38,039 nt of DNA from an uncultured Anaerotruncus sp. (GTDB taxonomy: Bacteria; Bacillota; Clostridia; Oscillospirales; CAG-272): positions 1-38,039 of the forward strand of contig CAJLZE010000013.1 of assembly GCA_905210995.1 (NCBI GenBank), read 5' to 3'. A program made the translations under genes and the position numbers. The notes under the pieces are model-generated. The model did not search any database and had not been told where the DNA came from. It saw nothing but the letters and a program-made list of their open reading frames with translations. This document shows positions 7,744-17,388 of this stretch, piece after piece; positions within the stretch are counted from its first letter, which is position 1, and every line of letters begins with the position of its first letter.

Positions 7744-8734
7744 TTCTTTATATAAATTCAGTATTATAATACCTGTGTATAAAACAGAAAAAGAACTTTC
7801 AAGGTGCGTTGACAGTGTTTTAATGCAGGCTTATAAGAATTTCGAAATTATACTGGTTGATGATGGCTCTCCAGATAGATGCGGGGACATATGTAATGAA
7901 TATGTCGAGAAGTATAAATATATAAAATGCATACACCAAAGCAATCAAGGACCGGCCGCGGCAAGAAATTCAGGTCTTGAGGTTGCCAATGGGCAATACG
8001 TGCTTTTTATGGATAGCGACGATATGTGGAATGACAACGAGGCGCTGATGCGGCTTAATTTAATTATTGATGAAAATCCTGATGTCGATGTGATTTGCTT
8101 TGGATATACACTTTATGATGCCGGTATGAATATCATAAAAAAATGTATTCCGACAATAGATAAACATTACGGAAAAAAATACGATATTGTAAAGCAGTTG
8201 GTTTATGATTATCAATATTATAATGCTGCATATTTGAAAGCTTTGAAAAGAACTTTTCTGATTGGCAATGGAATTTATTTTCAACATGGCGTGCTGAGCG
8301 AGGATATTGGATGGTCAGGACGTGTTTTAGTATATGCAAATGATATAAAAGTTTGTAGTTCGGCGTTTTATAGTTATATATTGAGAACAAGTGGATCCAT
8401 TACATCTTCGATAGGTAAAAAGAACATAACAGATATTATAAATCAAATAGAAGAAGGCGTTTCACTGGTAGAAAAAGACGGCGAAAGCGAAGAGATGAAG
8501 CATCTGTATTATGAATATTGGGCGTATCAGTATGCTATGATTTTGGGTGATATACCTCGCATTAGACGTGATTCTCAATACGAAGAAATATTAGGGAAAT
8601 ACAAGAAATACACATTCTTGTTAAAATATCATCACAATAAAAAAGTGCTGGCTGTATTTTTGATGTATTCGGTTTTTGGGTTTGATATAACAATGAAATT
8701 TTTATATAGATATTTAAATCACAAATGGAGATAA
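7730..8734 (+). CDS. Glycosyltransferase, family 2
   Basis: A 334-residue GT2 enzyme. It opens with YKFSIIIPVYKTEKELSRCVDSV, then ILVDDGSPDRCGDICNEY, the acceptor-side NQGPAAARNSGLEVANGQYV and FMDSDDMW (DxD). This layout matches the EpsJ/CpsJ-like polysaccharide GT2 group. ATG 7730 is preferred over ATG 7736 because GGAGA lies 10 bases upstream. It overlaps the previous gene by 14 bases and lies fully inside the AT-rich island. Confidence 0.88.
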   Translation: MPMDNSLYKFSIIIPVYKTEKELSRCVDSVLMQAYKNFEIILVDDGSPDRCGDICNEYVEKYKYIKCIHQSNQGPAAARNSGLEVANGQYVLFMDSDDMWNDNEALMRLNLIIDENPDVDVICFGYTLYDAGMNIIKKCIPTIDKHYGKKYDIVKQLVYDYQYYNAAYLKALKRTFLIGNGIYFQHGVLSEDIGWSGRVLVYANDIKVCSSAFYSYILRTSGSITSSIGKKNITDIINQIEEGVSLVEKDGESEEMKHLYYEYWAYQYAMILGDIPRIRRDSQYEEILGKYKKYTFLLKYHHNKKVLAVFLMYSVFGFDITMKFLYRYLNHKWR

Positions 8735-9837
8735 GGAAAGAATCGGCACTTATAGTTGCGGCTTCTTTACGTATCGGCGGAGCCGAGAAAGTGGCTGCAG
8801 ACATTGGTTTTTATGCGGACCCCGAAAAATTCACTATCCACTATGTTGTATTCGGCGACGAGGTCGGGGCATATGAGCCGGAGCTTGAGGCACGCGGGTG
8901 CAGGATATTTCACCTACCGCAGCCGTCCGAAAGCTTTTGCGCGTATATGAAGAACCTGAAAAAGCTTATCCGTACTTATCATTATGACGTCATTCACGCG
9001 CACACGATGTTCAACATAGGATGGGCGATGCTTGCCGGCAGACTTTACGGTGTTCCCGTACGTGTGGCTCACGCGCACTCGGCATTGGCTGAAAAACGCA
9101 GCGTAAAGGTCCGGCTGTATGAGGCGCTGATGAAATCTTTTATCCTCAGTTGTGCTACCGACCGTGTGGCTTGCGGAGTAAGCGCCGGAGAGCGGCTGTA
9201 CGGCAGACGTGCATTCGGAAAAAAAGGAATAACGATCCTCAACGGAGTTGATACAAGGAGCTTTGCTTATGATGCGGACAGACGTGACGCATTCCGCAGT
9301 CAGCTCGGACTGCGTGACAGGTTCGTTATCGGTCACGCAGGGCATCTCGCGGCGGTGAAAAATCAGGCGTTTCTTATCGATCTTATGCCGGAGATACTCG
9401 TGAGGCGTCCGGATGCGTTCCTTTTGCTGCTCGGCGAGGGAGAGGACAGGCATATGCTTGAGCGGAAAATAAGCGAAATGGGTCTTGGGGCATATGTGCG
9501 TCTGACCGGCAATGTGCGCAATGTTGCCGATCATCTGAATGCAATGGATGTTTTTGCATTCCCGTCACTTTACGAGGGGATGCCGCTGTCGGTCATAGAG
9601 GTGCAGTCAAACGGTCTGCCGTGCGTGATCTCCGACAGTGTACCGAAGGATGTGTTTCTTACCGATCTGATCCATCCGCTGCCACTTGCCGACAGAGCCG
9701 AATGGGTAGATGCGATCTGCCGTGCCGGGAGGCGGGAGCCCGAAAAATATGCCTCGGAGATGCGGCGATCCGGCTTTGATGTAAGTGCGGCAATGCGGAA
9801 GATATATGAAATATACGAGAAAGGATGCAGTCAGTGA
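8725..9837 (+). CDS. Glycosyltransferase, family 4 (EpsF-like)
   Basis: A 370-residue GT4 enzyme. The start IVAASLRIGGAEKVAADI has the GGAE loop of the GT-B acceptor domain; VRVAHAHSA and ILNGVDT mark mid-protein family motifs; GHAGHLAAVKNQAFLID and EGMPLSVIEVQSNGLPCVIS form the donor-binding domain with the E-x7-E pattern. It overlaps the preceding gene by 10 bases. Composition returns to GC-rich within its first codons, which marks the right edge of the AT-rich island. Confidence 0.88.
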   Translation: MEIRKESALIVAASLRIGGAEKVAADIGFYADPEKFTIHYVVFGDEVGAYEPELEARGCRIFHLPQPSESFCAYMKNLKKLIRTYHYDVIHAHTMFNIGWAMLAGRLYGVPVRVAHAHSALAEKRSVKVRLYEALMKSFILSCATDRVACGVSAGERLYGRRAFGKKGITILNGVDTRSFAYDADRRDAFRSQLGLRDRFVIGHAGHLAAVKNQAFLIDLMPEILVRRPDAFLLLLGEGEDRHMLERKISEMGLGAYVRLTGNVRNVADHLNAMDVFAFPSLYEGMPLSVIEVQSNGLPCVISDSVPKDVFLTDLIHPLPLADRAEWVDAICRAGRREPEKYASEMRRSGFDVSAAMRKIYEIYEKGCSQ

Positions 9838-10967
9838 CAAAAATCCTCTTTTTCATTGAATCCCTGAGCGGCGGCGGGGCGGAAAAGGTGCTTTGCAATT
9901 TGGTCAACGCGATGGACCGGACGAAGTTTGCCGTTACTGTTCAGACGCTCTGGCGTGAGGATGCGGCGAAGTATCTGGCTCCGGGGACGGAATACAGATA
10001 CTGCTATCCATCAAAAAACAGGCTTTCGGAGTTGCGTATGCGCGCCGAGGCTGCCGCGGGGCTGACATATCCTCTCCACATAAAGGGCGACTACGACATT
10101 GAGGTCGCCTATCTTGAATGCGGCGCGACCAAAATAATGGCAGGCTCAACAAACAAGTCGGCGCTGAAGCTCGCGTGGGTACACTGTGATCTTAAAAACC
10201 GCATCGGCGATCCTGCGGCGTTTGCGGCGGCGACGAAGAAATATTATTCAAGCTACGACTATGCCGTTTGTGTTTCCGAAAACGTTCGCAAAAGCTTTTG
10301 CGAGCTTTACGGCGATACGGTCGATGCGGTCACTGTTTACAATACGGTTGACGATGCCGAGATATTGCGGAAGGCGGCGCTGCCGCTGCCTGGTGATGTG
10401 CATAAGCGCAGGATTACGGTTGCTGCGGTCGGCAGGCTGTGCGCGCCCAAAAATTTTGTTCGCGCTCTGGCGGCGCACAGGCGGCTGCTGTCGGAAGGCA
10501 TCGACCACGATCTGTGGGTGATCGGAGAGGGCGAGGATCGCCCGATCCTTGAGGAATACATCCGTGAAAATCACCTTGAAGATTCGGCGAAGCTGCTCGG
10601 CTTCCGTAAGGATCCGTACTGTCTCATGAATGCCGCCGATCTGCTTGTATGTTCGTCGGTCTACGAGGGCTTCAGTACCTTTATCACCGAGGGGCTGATT
10701 CTCGGAAAGCCGATAGTCACGACCGATGTTTCCGGTATGCGCGAGCTTCTCGGCGACAGCCGGTACGGTCTTATCACTGACAATAACGACGAGGCGTTTT
10801 ACGCGGGAGTGAAGCGTATGCTGACCGAGCCGGGACTTGCGGAGCATTATGCCGCGGCGGCTGCGCTGCGCGGTGCCGACTTCCGCAGCGAGCGGCTTGC
10901 GCGTGAGACGGAGCGGTTCTTTACCGAGGCGTTGAAACATAAAACGGAGATGACGCATGGGCGTTAA
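9834..10967 (+). CDS. Glycosyltransferase, family 4
   Basis: A GT4 enzyme of about 377 residues. It begins TKILFFIESLSGGGAEKVLCNLVNAMD, again with the GGAEKV loop, and contains YEGFSTFITEGLILGKPIVTTDVSGMRELLG in the donor domain. I chose GTG 9834 (GTGA overlap with the previous stop, AAAGGA 8 bases upstream) rather than ATG 9825, where the SD would touch the start codon. The paralogue just upstream is similar at its N-terminus, consistent with an ancient duplication. Confidence 0.87.
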   Translation: MTKILFFIESLSGGGAEKVLCNLVNAMDRTKFAVTVQTLWREDAAKYLAPGTEYRYCYPSKNRLSELRMRAEAAAGLTYPLHIKGDYDIEVAYLECGATKIMAGSTNKSALKLAWVHCDLKNRIGDPAAFAAATKKYYSSYDYAVCVSENVRKSFCELYGDTVDAVTVYNTVDDAEILRKAALPLPGDVHKRRITVAAVGRLCAPKNFVRALAAHRRLLSEGIDHDLWVIGEGEDRPILEEYIRENHLEDSAKLLGFRKDPYCLMNAADLLVCSSVYEGFSTFITEGLILGKPIVTTDVSGMRELLGDSRYGLITDNNDEAFYAGVKRMLTEPGLAEHYAAAAALRGADFRSERLARETERFFTEALKHKTEMTHGR

Positions 10968-12069
10968 AATATATTATCTTGTTGTGGCTGCCGTGGTCGT
11001 TTTCGGCTTTTTGCTGCCGCAAGAGGGAAAGCAAAGAAAAATATATATTGTTCTTATGGCTGCCCTTCACGCGTTTATATGCGGATGGCGGTACAAGTAT
11101 CTCACGGGAGACCTGATGAAATATGCGTGGGGATATATGTACACCATACCGCAGAACGGCTGGTTCAGCGATGAGGTATGGAGCGGCGGCAGAAACTTCG
11201 GCTTTTTCTGGCTCAACAAGCTCGTGGCAGCCGTTTCGGACAACGATTTTCAGGCCCTCCTTATCGTTATCGCGGTCATAACAGAGGCTGCCGTGGCGTA
11301 TATCATCTGGAGGTACGCTCACCGTCCGTGGCTGAGCTATCTTATCTGGAACTGCTTCGGCTTCTACATTTTCGGCTTCAGCGCTATCAAGCAGGCGCTT
11401 GCAATGGCGGTCATAATGTGGGCGTTTACGGCGATAATGGATGAAAAGCCGCTGAAATTCGTGCTCATCACCCTGCTTGCCGGGTGCATCCATGTGCCGG
11501 CGCTCATATTCCTTCCGGCTTATCCGATCGCGCGCAGCAGGCTCACCGTCCGTCGGTTCGGCTTATATGCGGCATTTGCCGCGTTGGTATATCTGTTCCG
11601 CAACCCGATAGTTACGTTTGTCAGCAGCTTTTATTACGAGGAGACCGATTTTGCGGTGAACGACCGCCTCGGTTTGCGCTTTCTGATGATAGTCGCGCTC
11701 ATTGCGGCGGGGATCATGCTGCACGGCTTCGGCGGCAAGCGCTTTTCAAAGCTCCTCAACCTTATGGTCGTTGCGGCAATGCTGCAGATGTTTTCGGGCT
11801 TCGACAACGTGTTTACGCGGCTTACCGACTACTATTTTCAGTTTGTTATACTATATCTCCCCATGATGCTGTATACGGAGGAGGATGACGCGGAGGGCGA
11901 CAACCAGGCGATACGGCATATTGTTCTGACGCCCGGGCAGCGTACGGCTGCCGTTGCGTGTGTGGCGGTGCTGGCATTCTGGTATTACTATCATACAAAT
12001 CTCGGCGCTGCCATTGACTATTCGGTGGATAACTATCTTAATTACAGGTTCTGCTGGGAGGTCGGGTAA
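10957..12069 (+). CDS. EpsG-family membrane protein, candidate polysaccharide polymerase (Wzy-like)
   Basis: A 370-residue polytopic membrane protein. The string ICGWRYKYLTGDLMKYAWGY and the later FGFSAIKQALAMAVIMWAF match the EpsG family, known in Bacillus biofilm and other Gram-positive exopolysaccharide loci and considered functional equivalents of Wzy polymerases. About 9-10 hydrophobic segments are visible, with an outer loop of Asp/Glu-rich residues near 295-315. The SD GGAG lies 7 bases before the ATG, and the gene overlaps the upstream glycosyltransferase by 11 bases. It would join repeat units outside the membrane, which is at odds with ABC-exporter-only systems (see findings). Confidence 0.82.
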   Translation: MGVKIYYLVVAAVVVFGFLLPQEGKQRKIYIVLMAALHAFICGWRYKYLTGDLMKYAWGYMYTIPQNGWFSDEVWSGGRNFGFFWLNKLVAAVSDNDFQALLIVIAVITEAAVAYIIWRYAHRPWLSYLIWNCFGFYIFGFSAIKQALAMAVIMWAFTAIMDEKPLKFVLITLLAGCIHVPALIFLPAYPIARSRLTVRRFGLYAAFAALVYLFRNPIVTFVSSFYYEETDFAVNDRLGLRFLMIVALIAAGIMLHGFGGKRFSKLLNLMVVAAMLQMFSGFDNVFTRLTDYYFQFVILYLPMMLYTEEDDAEGDNQAIRHIVLTPGQRTAAVACVAVLAFWYYYHTNLGAAIDYSVDNYLNYRFCWEVG

Positions 12070-13050
12070 ATGAGATTCAGCGTTGTGATACCGGCGTATA
12101 ACTGCTCGGGAACTCTTGTGGGGACCGTGGACAGCATCCGCGCTTCCGGCCTTACCGATCTTGAAATAATACTTATCGACGACGGCTCGACCGACGGCAC
12201 CTCCGAGGTGTGCGACGGGCTTGCCGGGCGCTTTCCCGAGGTGCGCTGTGTTCATCAGAGCAACGAGGGGGTGTCTGCCGCGCGCAACCGCGGCATCGAT
12301 GAATCTGAGGGTGAATATATCTGGTTCGTCGATTCGGATGATACGGTGGATGTGGGGGCGCTTGCACGTGCCTCCGGGATCGTTTCGGCACGGAAGCCGG
12401 ATATGCTTATATTCGGTCTGAGCTTCGATTACTATCACCGGGGAAAAATGTACCGCCGCGACGAGCTGGTATATCCGCATGAGAGACTTATGTCGGATGA
12501 TGACGCGGTGCATGATTTCGGAGCACTCTACGAATGCAACGCGCTGACTCCGGTATGGAACAAGCTTTATCGCCGCGAGACGGTCGTGAGCTCTGGCGTG
12601 CGCTTTCGCGAAGGAATGATCCTGATGGAGGATTTTCTGTTCGTTTTGGAGCTTCTGCCCTTCTGCCGTGGTATTTATTGCCTCCCCGAGGTGATATACC
12701 GGTATCGGCAATCGGAGGATGAGAGGGGCGCATACCGCAGGCTGCGCAGGATACCCGATCTTGCCGCATATCTCGAGCCGTTTGACGAGAGCATGAGGAA
12801 GCTGGCGCTTCCCGACCGCGATGAGCGTATGGCGGAGTTTTACCGTATGCTCCTGTGGCAGAAAATGTACTATGCGTCGTCACCGCAGGAGATAAGGCAT
12901 GTCATTGACGTACACAAGCGCGGGAAATATGCCGGAGTGCCGTGCGAGACGGTATCGTTTAAAATATACCTGCGCAATCTTGTGTCACGGCTGCGTCACA
13001 GGCTTGCCGTTGAAGTAAAAACCGCCCGCTGCGCGGAGAGAAAAAGATGA
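12070..13050 (+). CDS. Glycosyltransferase, family 2
   Basis: A 326-residue GT2 enzyme starting directly after the EpsG stop codon. It shows RFSVVIPAYNCSGTLVGTVDSI, ILIDDGSTDGTSEVCDGL, NEGVSAARNRGIDESEGEYIWFVDSDDT (DxD) and a C-terminal LMEDFLF acceptor-side motif shared by EpsH/EpsJ-like enzymes. GC-rich, like the core of the operon. Confidence 0.88.
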   Translation: MRFSVVIPAYNCSGTLVGTVDSIRASGLTDLEIILIDDGSTDGTSEVCDGLAGRFPEVRCVHQSNEGVSAARNRGIDESEGEYIWFVDSDDTVDVGALARASGIVSARKPDMLIFGLSFDYYHRGKMYRRDELVYPHERLMSDDDAVHDFGALYECNALTPVWNKLYRRETVVSSGVRFREGMILMEDFLFVLELLPFCRGIYCLPEVIYRYRQSEDERGAYRRLRRIPDLAAYLEPFDESMRKLALPDRDERMAEFYRMLLWQKMYYASSPQEIRHVIDVHKRGKYAGVPCETVSFKIYLRNLVSRLRHRLAVEVKTARCAERKR

Positions 13051-13070
13051 GCGGAGCGACGGAGGTGCAT

Positions 13071-14063
13071 ATGAAAAAACGTATAGAGTACTTTGACGTA
13101 GCCAAGGCGCTGCTCATTGCGCTTGTCGTGATAGGGCACGAGCTTCAATATGCCAATCCCGCATACGATATCATTCCGTATACGCTTGCGCAGGAATTTA
13201 TAGGTTCGTTCTATATGCCGGCGTTCTTTGTGATCTCCGGGCTGCTCTTCGATCCGAAGAGCCTTGCGGAGCGCTCATGGGGCGAGTTCGGCCTGCGGCG
13301 CATAAGGACTCTCGTGATCCCGTATTTCTTCTTTGAGATGCTGGCGATCGTTTATAAATCGCTTGTCCTCCGCAGCGTGTCGATTGTCGAGGGGCTGCGT
13401 CTTATGGTGACTTTTCGCTGTAATGTCGGAGCCGACTGGTTTCTGCCGGCAATGTTCATGGCAGATATCATTTTCTTTGCGCTTGTCAAATATCTGCACA
13501 ATAAGTACGTTTTCGCGGCTGCGGCAGTCCTGTGCTTTGCGGCGACTCCGTTTTTGCCTGCGGGACATTGGTGGGGACTGCTTTTTCGCTGCCTGCTTGG
13601 GCTGGGGTTCATTCTCATCGGCTGCCTTCTCAAAAAATTCATGTCCGCATTCACATTTCCGAAAGCGGCTGTTGCCTTCCTTTTGACCGCGGCATCGAGT
13701 GCCGCATGCTTCAAGTTCGGATGGGGCAACGATTTTTACGGCTGTGTGCTGGGCAGCCCGCCGCTGTTTGCGCTGAGCGGGATATGCGGTACATATTTTG
13801 TGCTGTGGCTCGCATCACATATCCACGGCAGACTGTTTACGCTGATCGGCGAAAATTCGTTGATCATTATGGGTACGCATCAGCTCGTGCTCTACACGGT
13901 GCCGGCGAGGTCGGATATTCTGTGGATCGCCTGCGTGTTTGTCCTGATCGCGGCAGTCGAAGCAGCACTTATTTTCGCAATCAACAGGTTTTGTCCGTGG
14001 CTGATCGGAAAAACCGGAAAGGGAGTTTCACATGACGGTATCAAAACGGGAAACGGAGCTTGA
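13071..14063 (+). CDS. Acyltransferase 3 family membrane protein (second of three)
   Basis: A membrane acyltransferase of about 330 residues with the N-terminal family pattern RIEYFDVAKALLIALVVIGHE and FYMPAFFVISGLLFDPKSL, then roughly ten hydrophobic helices. I chose ATG 13071, which has GGAGGT just upstream; ATG 13047 (4-base overlap with the GT2 stop, GGAGAG 6 bases upstream) would add eight residues and cannot be excluded. Probable role: O-acetylation or other acylation of the polymer or its lipid-linked precursor. Confidence 0.85.
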   Translation: MKKRIEYFDVAKALLIALVVIGHELQYANPAYDIIPYTLAQEFIGSFYMPAFFVISGLLFDPKSLAERSWGEFGLRRIRTLVIPYFFFEMLAIVYKSLVLRSVSIVEGLRLMVTFRCNVGADWFLPAMFMADIIFFALVKYLHNKYVFAAAAVLCFAATPFLPAGHWWGLLFRCLLGLGFILIGCLLKKFMSAFTFPKAAVAFLLTAASSAACFKFGWGNDFYGCVLGSPPLFALSGICGTYFVLWLASHIHGRLFTLIGENSLIIMGTHQLVLYTVPARSDILWIACVFVLIAAVEAALIFAINRFCPWLIGKTGKGVSHDGIKTGNGA

Positions 14064-15072
14064 TATTCTTCGGCTGCTGGCAATATTGGCGGTGATCGCT
14101 ATGCATGCAGGTGGTAATCAATACTTGAGTCCCAACTTCAACTCAAACCACCATTCGATGTTTGTGGCATCAATTGTCTGGTGCGTTCCAGTATTTTTTA
14201 TGATTTCAGGTCGCTTCTTTCTCGATCCGTCGAGAGATGTTACCATAAAAAAAATATGGAGCAAATACTTATTACGCATAGTAACCGTCGTTGTTGTATG
14301 GTCGGCAGTATATACGTTGTTTTACGTATGGAGCGGAGCATACAGCAATCTGAACTTATGGGGAATATTAACTCAGTGGATTGAAGGTCCGTATCATTTC
14401 TGGTACCTATATTCATTGGGAGGACTATATATAGTCGCTCCGATTCTTAGAAAAATAACCGAAAATGAAAAACTGATGAGCTATTATCTCATCTTGTTTT
14501 CAATCGCGAACATTGTAAGTGAGTACATTATTTACATACCTAGAGCTGGAGCCATAATTAATTCATCCTTTGGCAAGTTGGGGCTTGATATGCTTATGGG
14601 ATATAGCGGATATTACGTGCTGGGTTATTGCATTTTTCAGTACAAAGATAAGATAAACAAGAAGATCGAAGCAATTGTTTATACCGTGGGAGCAATTGCT
14701 TTAGTTGCGACGGTATTGCTTGAGGGGATGATTGCTCCCGAACTTCAAGAAGCAGATTTTGTCAAACAGTATTTGAAGCCAAATGTAATTATATTCTCAG
14801 CATCGATTTACACCTTTTTTATAAAACGAGTATCGAGATTCGATTTTTCGGACAAGGTTGTCTTGCTTTTCAAAAAATTGACGGAACTCAGCTTTGGCGT
14901 TTATATTCTGCATGCATTGATAAATGAATTTTTGGCATTCATTCCTTTGCCGCAGCCGATCTCCTGCCCGTACATTGTATTGTTTATGCTGACGGTTTCC
15001 ATATATATACTCTGTCTTGCCGCCACATGGCTCATACGGCGGATCCCGTTAGTGGGAAAAAAGATCACGTAA
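14032..15072 (+). CDS. Acyltransferase 3 family membrane protein (third of three)
   Basis: A 346-residue OafA/YrhL-like acyltransferase, with ETELDILRLLAILAVIAMHAGG at the N-terminus (DxxR and the conserved His) and VWCVPVFFMISGRFFLDPS. Ten or so hydrophobic segments follow. It overlaps the previous acyltransferase by 32 bases, which is long for this operon, with GGGAG upstream of its ATG. Its body is AT-rich while the genes on both sides are GC-rich, and composition returns only in the last 100 bases. This suggests acquisition as a cassette. Confidence 0.87.
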   Translation: MTVSKRETELDILRLLAILAVIAMHAGGNQYLSPNFNSNHHSMFVASIVWCVPVFFMISGRFFLDPSRDVTIKKIWSKYLLRIVTVVVVWSAVYTLFYVWSGAYSNLNLWGILTQWIEGPYHFWYLYSLGGLYIVAPILRKITENEKLMSYYLILFSIANIVSEYIIYIPRAGAIINSSFGKLGLDMLMGYSGYYVLGYCIFQYKDKINKKIEAIVYTVGAIALVATVLLEGMIAPELQEADFVKQYLKPNVIIFSASIYTFFIKRVSRFDFSDKVVLLFKKLTELSFGVYILHALINEFLAFIPLPQPISCPYIVLFMLTVSIYILCLAATWLIRRIPLVGKKIT

Positions 15073-15081
15073 GAGGTGCGT

Positions 15082-16083
15082 ATGGACATAGATTTTGTTG
15101 TTCTCTGGGTGGACGGAAACGACCCGGAATGGCGGGCGGAAAAGGCGAAATATCAGGGCATGACTCTTGACGACAGCAACAGCGAGAACCGCTTCCGCGA
15201 CTGGGGGCTGATGCCGTATTGGTTCCGTGCCGTGGAGAAGTTCACGCCGTGGGTCAGAAAGGTGCATTTTGTTACCTGCGGGCATGTTCCGGCTTTTCTC
15301 AATACCGGGCATCCCAAGCTGCATCATGTCAGGCATACCGACTTTATGCCGCCGGAGGCGCTGCCCACATTCAGCTCGCATGCCATCGAGATGAATATCC
15401 ACAGGATCCCGGGGCTTGCGGAGCATTTCGTTTATTTCAACGACGATATGTTCATGCTTCGCCCGATGCCCGAGGAGTCCTTTTTCCGCGACGGGCTGCC
15501 GTGTACCTACGGCGGCGAGCATCCGATCGAGCTTGTCGGTGAGATCGGGATATGGCAGCACGCGGCGGTGAATGATCTCGGAGTCGTCAACCGTCATTTC
15601 GACAAGCGCAGTCAGGTCGCGCAGTTCGGGAAAAAGTACCGCAGCCGCGCGTACCGCTGGCAGGACAATATCCGAACGCTGGCGGCAGAGAAGCTGTTCC
15701 CCGATTATTTCACCGGATTCAGGAATCTTCACGCACCGGCGGCATATCTGAAGAGCACATTCGAGGCTGTATGGAATGCCGAGCCCGAGCTTTTGCGGCG
15801 CACCACTCTCAACCGTTTTCGCAGCGCGTCGGATGTCAACCAGTGGGTCTGCCTGTGGTGGCAGATAGCAAGCGGGCATTTTGCGCCGTTCAATACCGAT
15901 AACGTCGTATCCTGTGCCGACGAAGAGACGATCGACGGTCTGTGCAATATGATCGGGGCGCAGAGCCACGATATGATCTGCATAAACGATCCCGAGACCT
16001 GCGTCGATCACGAGCGGTTGGCAGAGCGGCTGCACCGCGCGTTTGAGACTGTGCTGCCGCAGAAATGCGGTTTCGAACGCTGA
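15082..16083 (+). CDS. Stealth-family sugar-phosphate transferase
   Basis: A protein of 333 residues with the Stealth family blocks: CR1 DIDFVVLWVDGNDPEW (2-17), CR2 from about 37 with RDWGLMPYWFRAVEKF and the invariant FNDDMF (119-124), CR3 around NQWVCLWWQIASG, and a short CR4 near the C-terminus. The family includes capsular hexose-1-phosphate transferases (SacB-, CpsY-like) and is related to GlcNAc-1-phosphotransferase; it makes phosphodiester links between sugars. ATG 15082 is preferred over GTG 15076 because AGAGG sits 5 bases upstream of it. Its presence implies a phosphate-containing polymer. Confidence 0.9.
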   Translation: MDIDFVVLWVDGNDPEWRAEKAKYQGMTLDDSNSENRFRDWGLMPYWFRAVEKFTPWVRKVHFVTCGHVPAFLNTGHPKLHHVRHTDFMPPEALPTFSSHAIEMNIHRIPGLAEHFVYFNDDMFMLRPMPEESFFRDGLPCTYGGEHPIELVGEIGIWQHAAVNDLGVVNRHFDKRSQVAQFGKKYRSRAYRWQDNIRTLAAEKLFPDYFTGFRNLHAPAAYLKSTFEAVWNAEPELLRRTTLNRFRSASDVNQWVCLWWQIASGHFAPFNTDNVVSCADEETIDGLCNMIGAQSHDMICINDPETCVDHERLAERLHRAFETVLPQKCGFER

Positions 16084-16182
16084 AGGATAAACATTTCAAC
16101 CGATATTTTGCCTTTTCGCAGCCGCACGGCGGCATAAAGGCAGGAAAGGAAGCATTGCGGGCGTAGGCGCTGCGGCAGGAAA

Positions 16183-17358
16183 ATGAAAAAAAAGCTTATA
16201 TTCATTACCGAGGCGCTCTGGATCGGCGGGATCGAGACGGCGCTTGTCAATCTTCTGAACAGGCTCGACCGCGAGCGGTATGACGTGACGTGCCTTATCT
16301 TGCGTGACGAACGCGAAACGGCGTCGCGCATCACCGCCGAATGCCGGCTCCTTGTGGCAGACAGGCATCACACGGTGTCGTTCGAAAAGCCTTACCGGTA
16401 CGCGCGGATGTACGATCTCATGGAGGAGCCGCAGCACGCGTCGCGCGTGCGGCGGCTCGTGTGGCGCGCTCTTCGGCTTGCGCTGCGTGCGCCCGAGGCG
16501 AGGCGGTATTCGGCTTACATAAAGGATCAGCTCGGCGGAGAGCACTTTGACACGGCTATAATATACAGCGACCGCGCGGCGGAGTATGCCGTGCGCGCCG
16601 TGAACGCCGACAGATTTCTCATGTTTTATCACCACGGCGCGATGCGCCGCGAATATCACGATACATTCGGATACAGGCGGGCGGAGAAGATCATCGCGGT
16701 CTCCGAGGCGCTTGCCGAAAAGCTGCGTGCATTCCGCCCGGCGTATGCCGAAAAGATAATTGCGATCAACAACCTGACCGATGCCGACGGTGTGCGTGAA
16801 AAGAGCCTTGAAGCACCGCAGCAGGTTTTTCCCCGTGACAGCTTCAATATCGTGTCCTGCGGCAGGCTTTCGCCCGCAAAGGGAATGGACCTTGCCGTTG
16901 ATGCCTGTGCGCTGTTGGTGCGGCGGGGCGTTACCGGCTTTCACTGGTGGATAGTCGGGGGCGGTCCGGAGGAGGCTGCGCTGCGCGAGAGGGCAGAACG
17001 CCTCGGTGTGCGGGATACGGTGACGCTGCTCGGGATGAGGGAAAATCCTTATCCGTATATCAGACAGGCGGACCTTTATGTGCAGCCGAGCAGGTTTGAG
17101 GCATACGGACTTACTATTGCCGAGGCAATGATCCTGAATGTCCCAATATTGTCGACCGATACGGACGGTGCGCGCGTCCTTCTCACTGACGGCGTGAGCG
17201 GGGCGCTCTGCGCCGCCGATGCCGGCAGCATTGCCGACGGCGTCATGCGCCTTATCGCCGATCCGGAAAGGCGCGCGGGATATGTGCGGTATCTGAAGGA
17301 GCACAGCCCCGAAAGCGAAAACTCCGCAATACTTGAAAAGCTGCGCGGGCTTTTTTGA
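16183..17358 (+). CDS. Glycosyltransferase, family 4
   Basis: A 391-residue GT4 enzyme. The start KLIFITEALWIGGIETALVNLLNRLD has a GGIE variant of the GGAE loop; VSCGRLSPAKGMDLAVDA and RFEAYGLTIAEAMILNVPILSTD form the donor domain. A 99-base spacer separates it from the Stealth gene, the largest internal gap up to this point; I see no terminator in it, so transcription probably continues. Confidence 0.87.
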   Translation: MKKKLIFITEALWIGGIETALVNLLNRLDRERYDVTCLILRDERETASRITAECRLLVADRHHTVSFEKPYRYARMYDLMEEPQHASRVRRLVWRALRLALRAPEARRYSAYIKDQLGGEHFDTAIIYSDRAAEYAVRAVNADRFLMFYHHGAMRREYHDTFGYRRAEKIIAVSEALAEKLRAFRPAYAEKIIAINNLTDADGVREKSLEAPQQVFPRDSFNIVSCGRLSPAKGMDLAVDACALLVRRGVTGFHWWIVGGGPEEAALRERAERLGVRDTVTLLGMRENPYPYIRQADLYVQPSRFEAYGLTIAEAMILNVPILSTDTDGARVLLTDGVSGALCAADAGSIADGVMRLIADPERRAGYVRYLKEHSPESENSAILEKLRGLF

Positions 17359-17388
17359 AAATACACGGCGGATGACCGAGGATAACAG

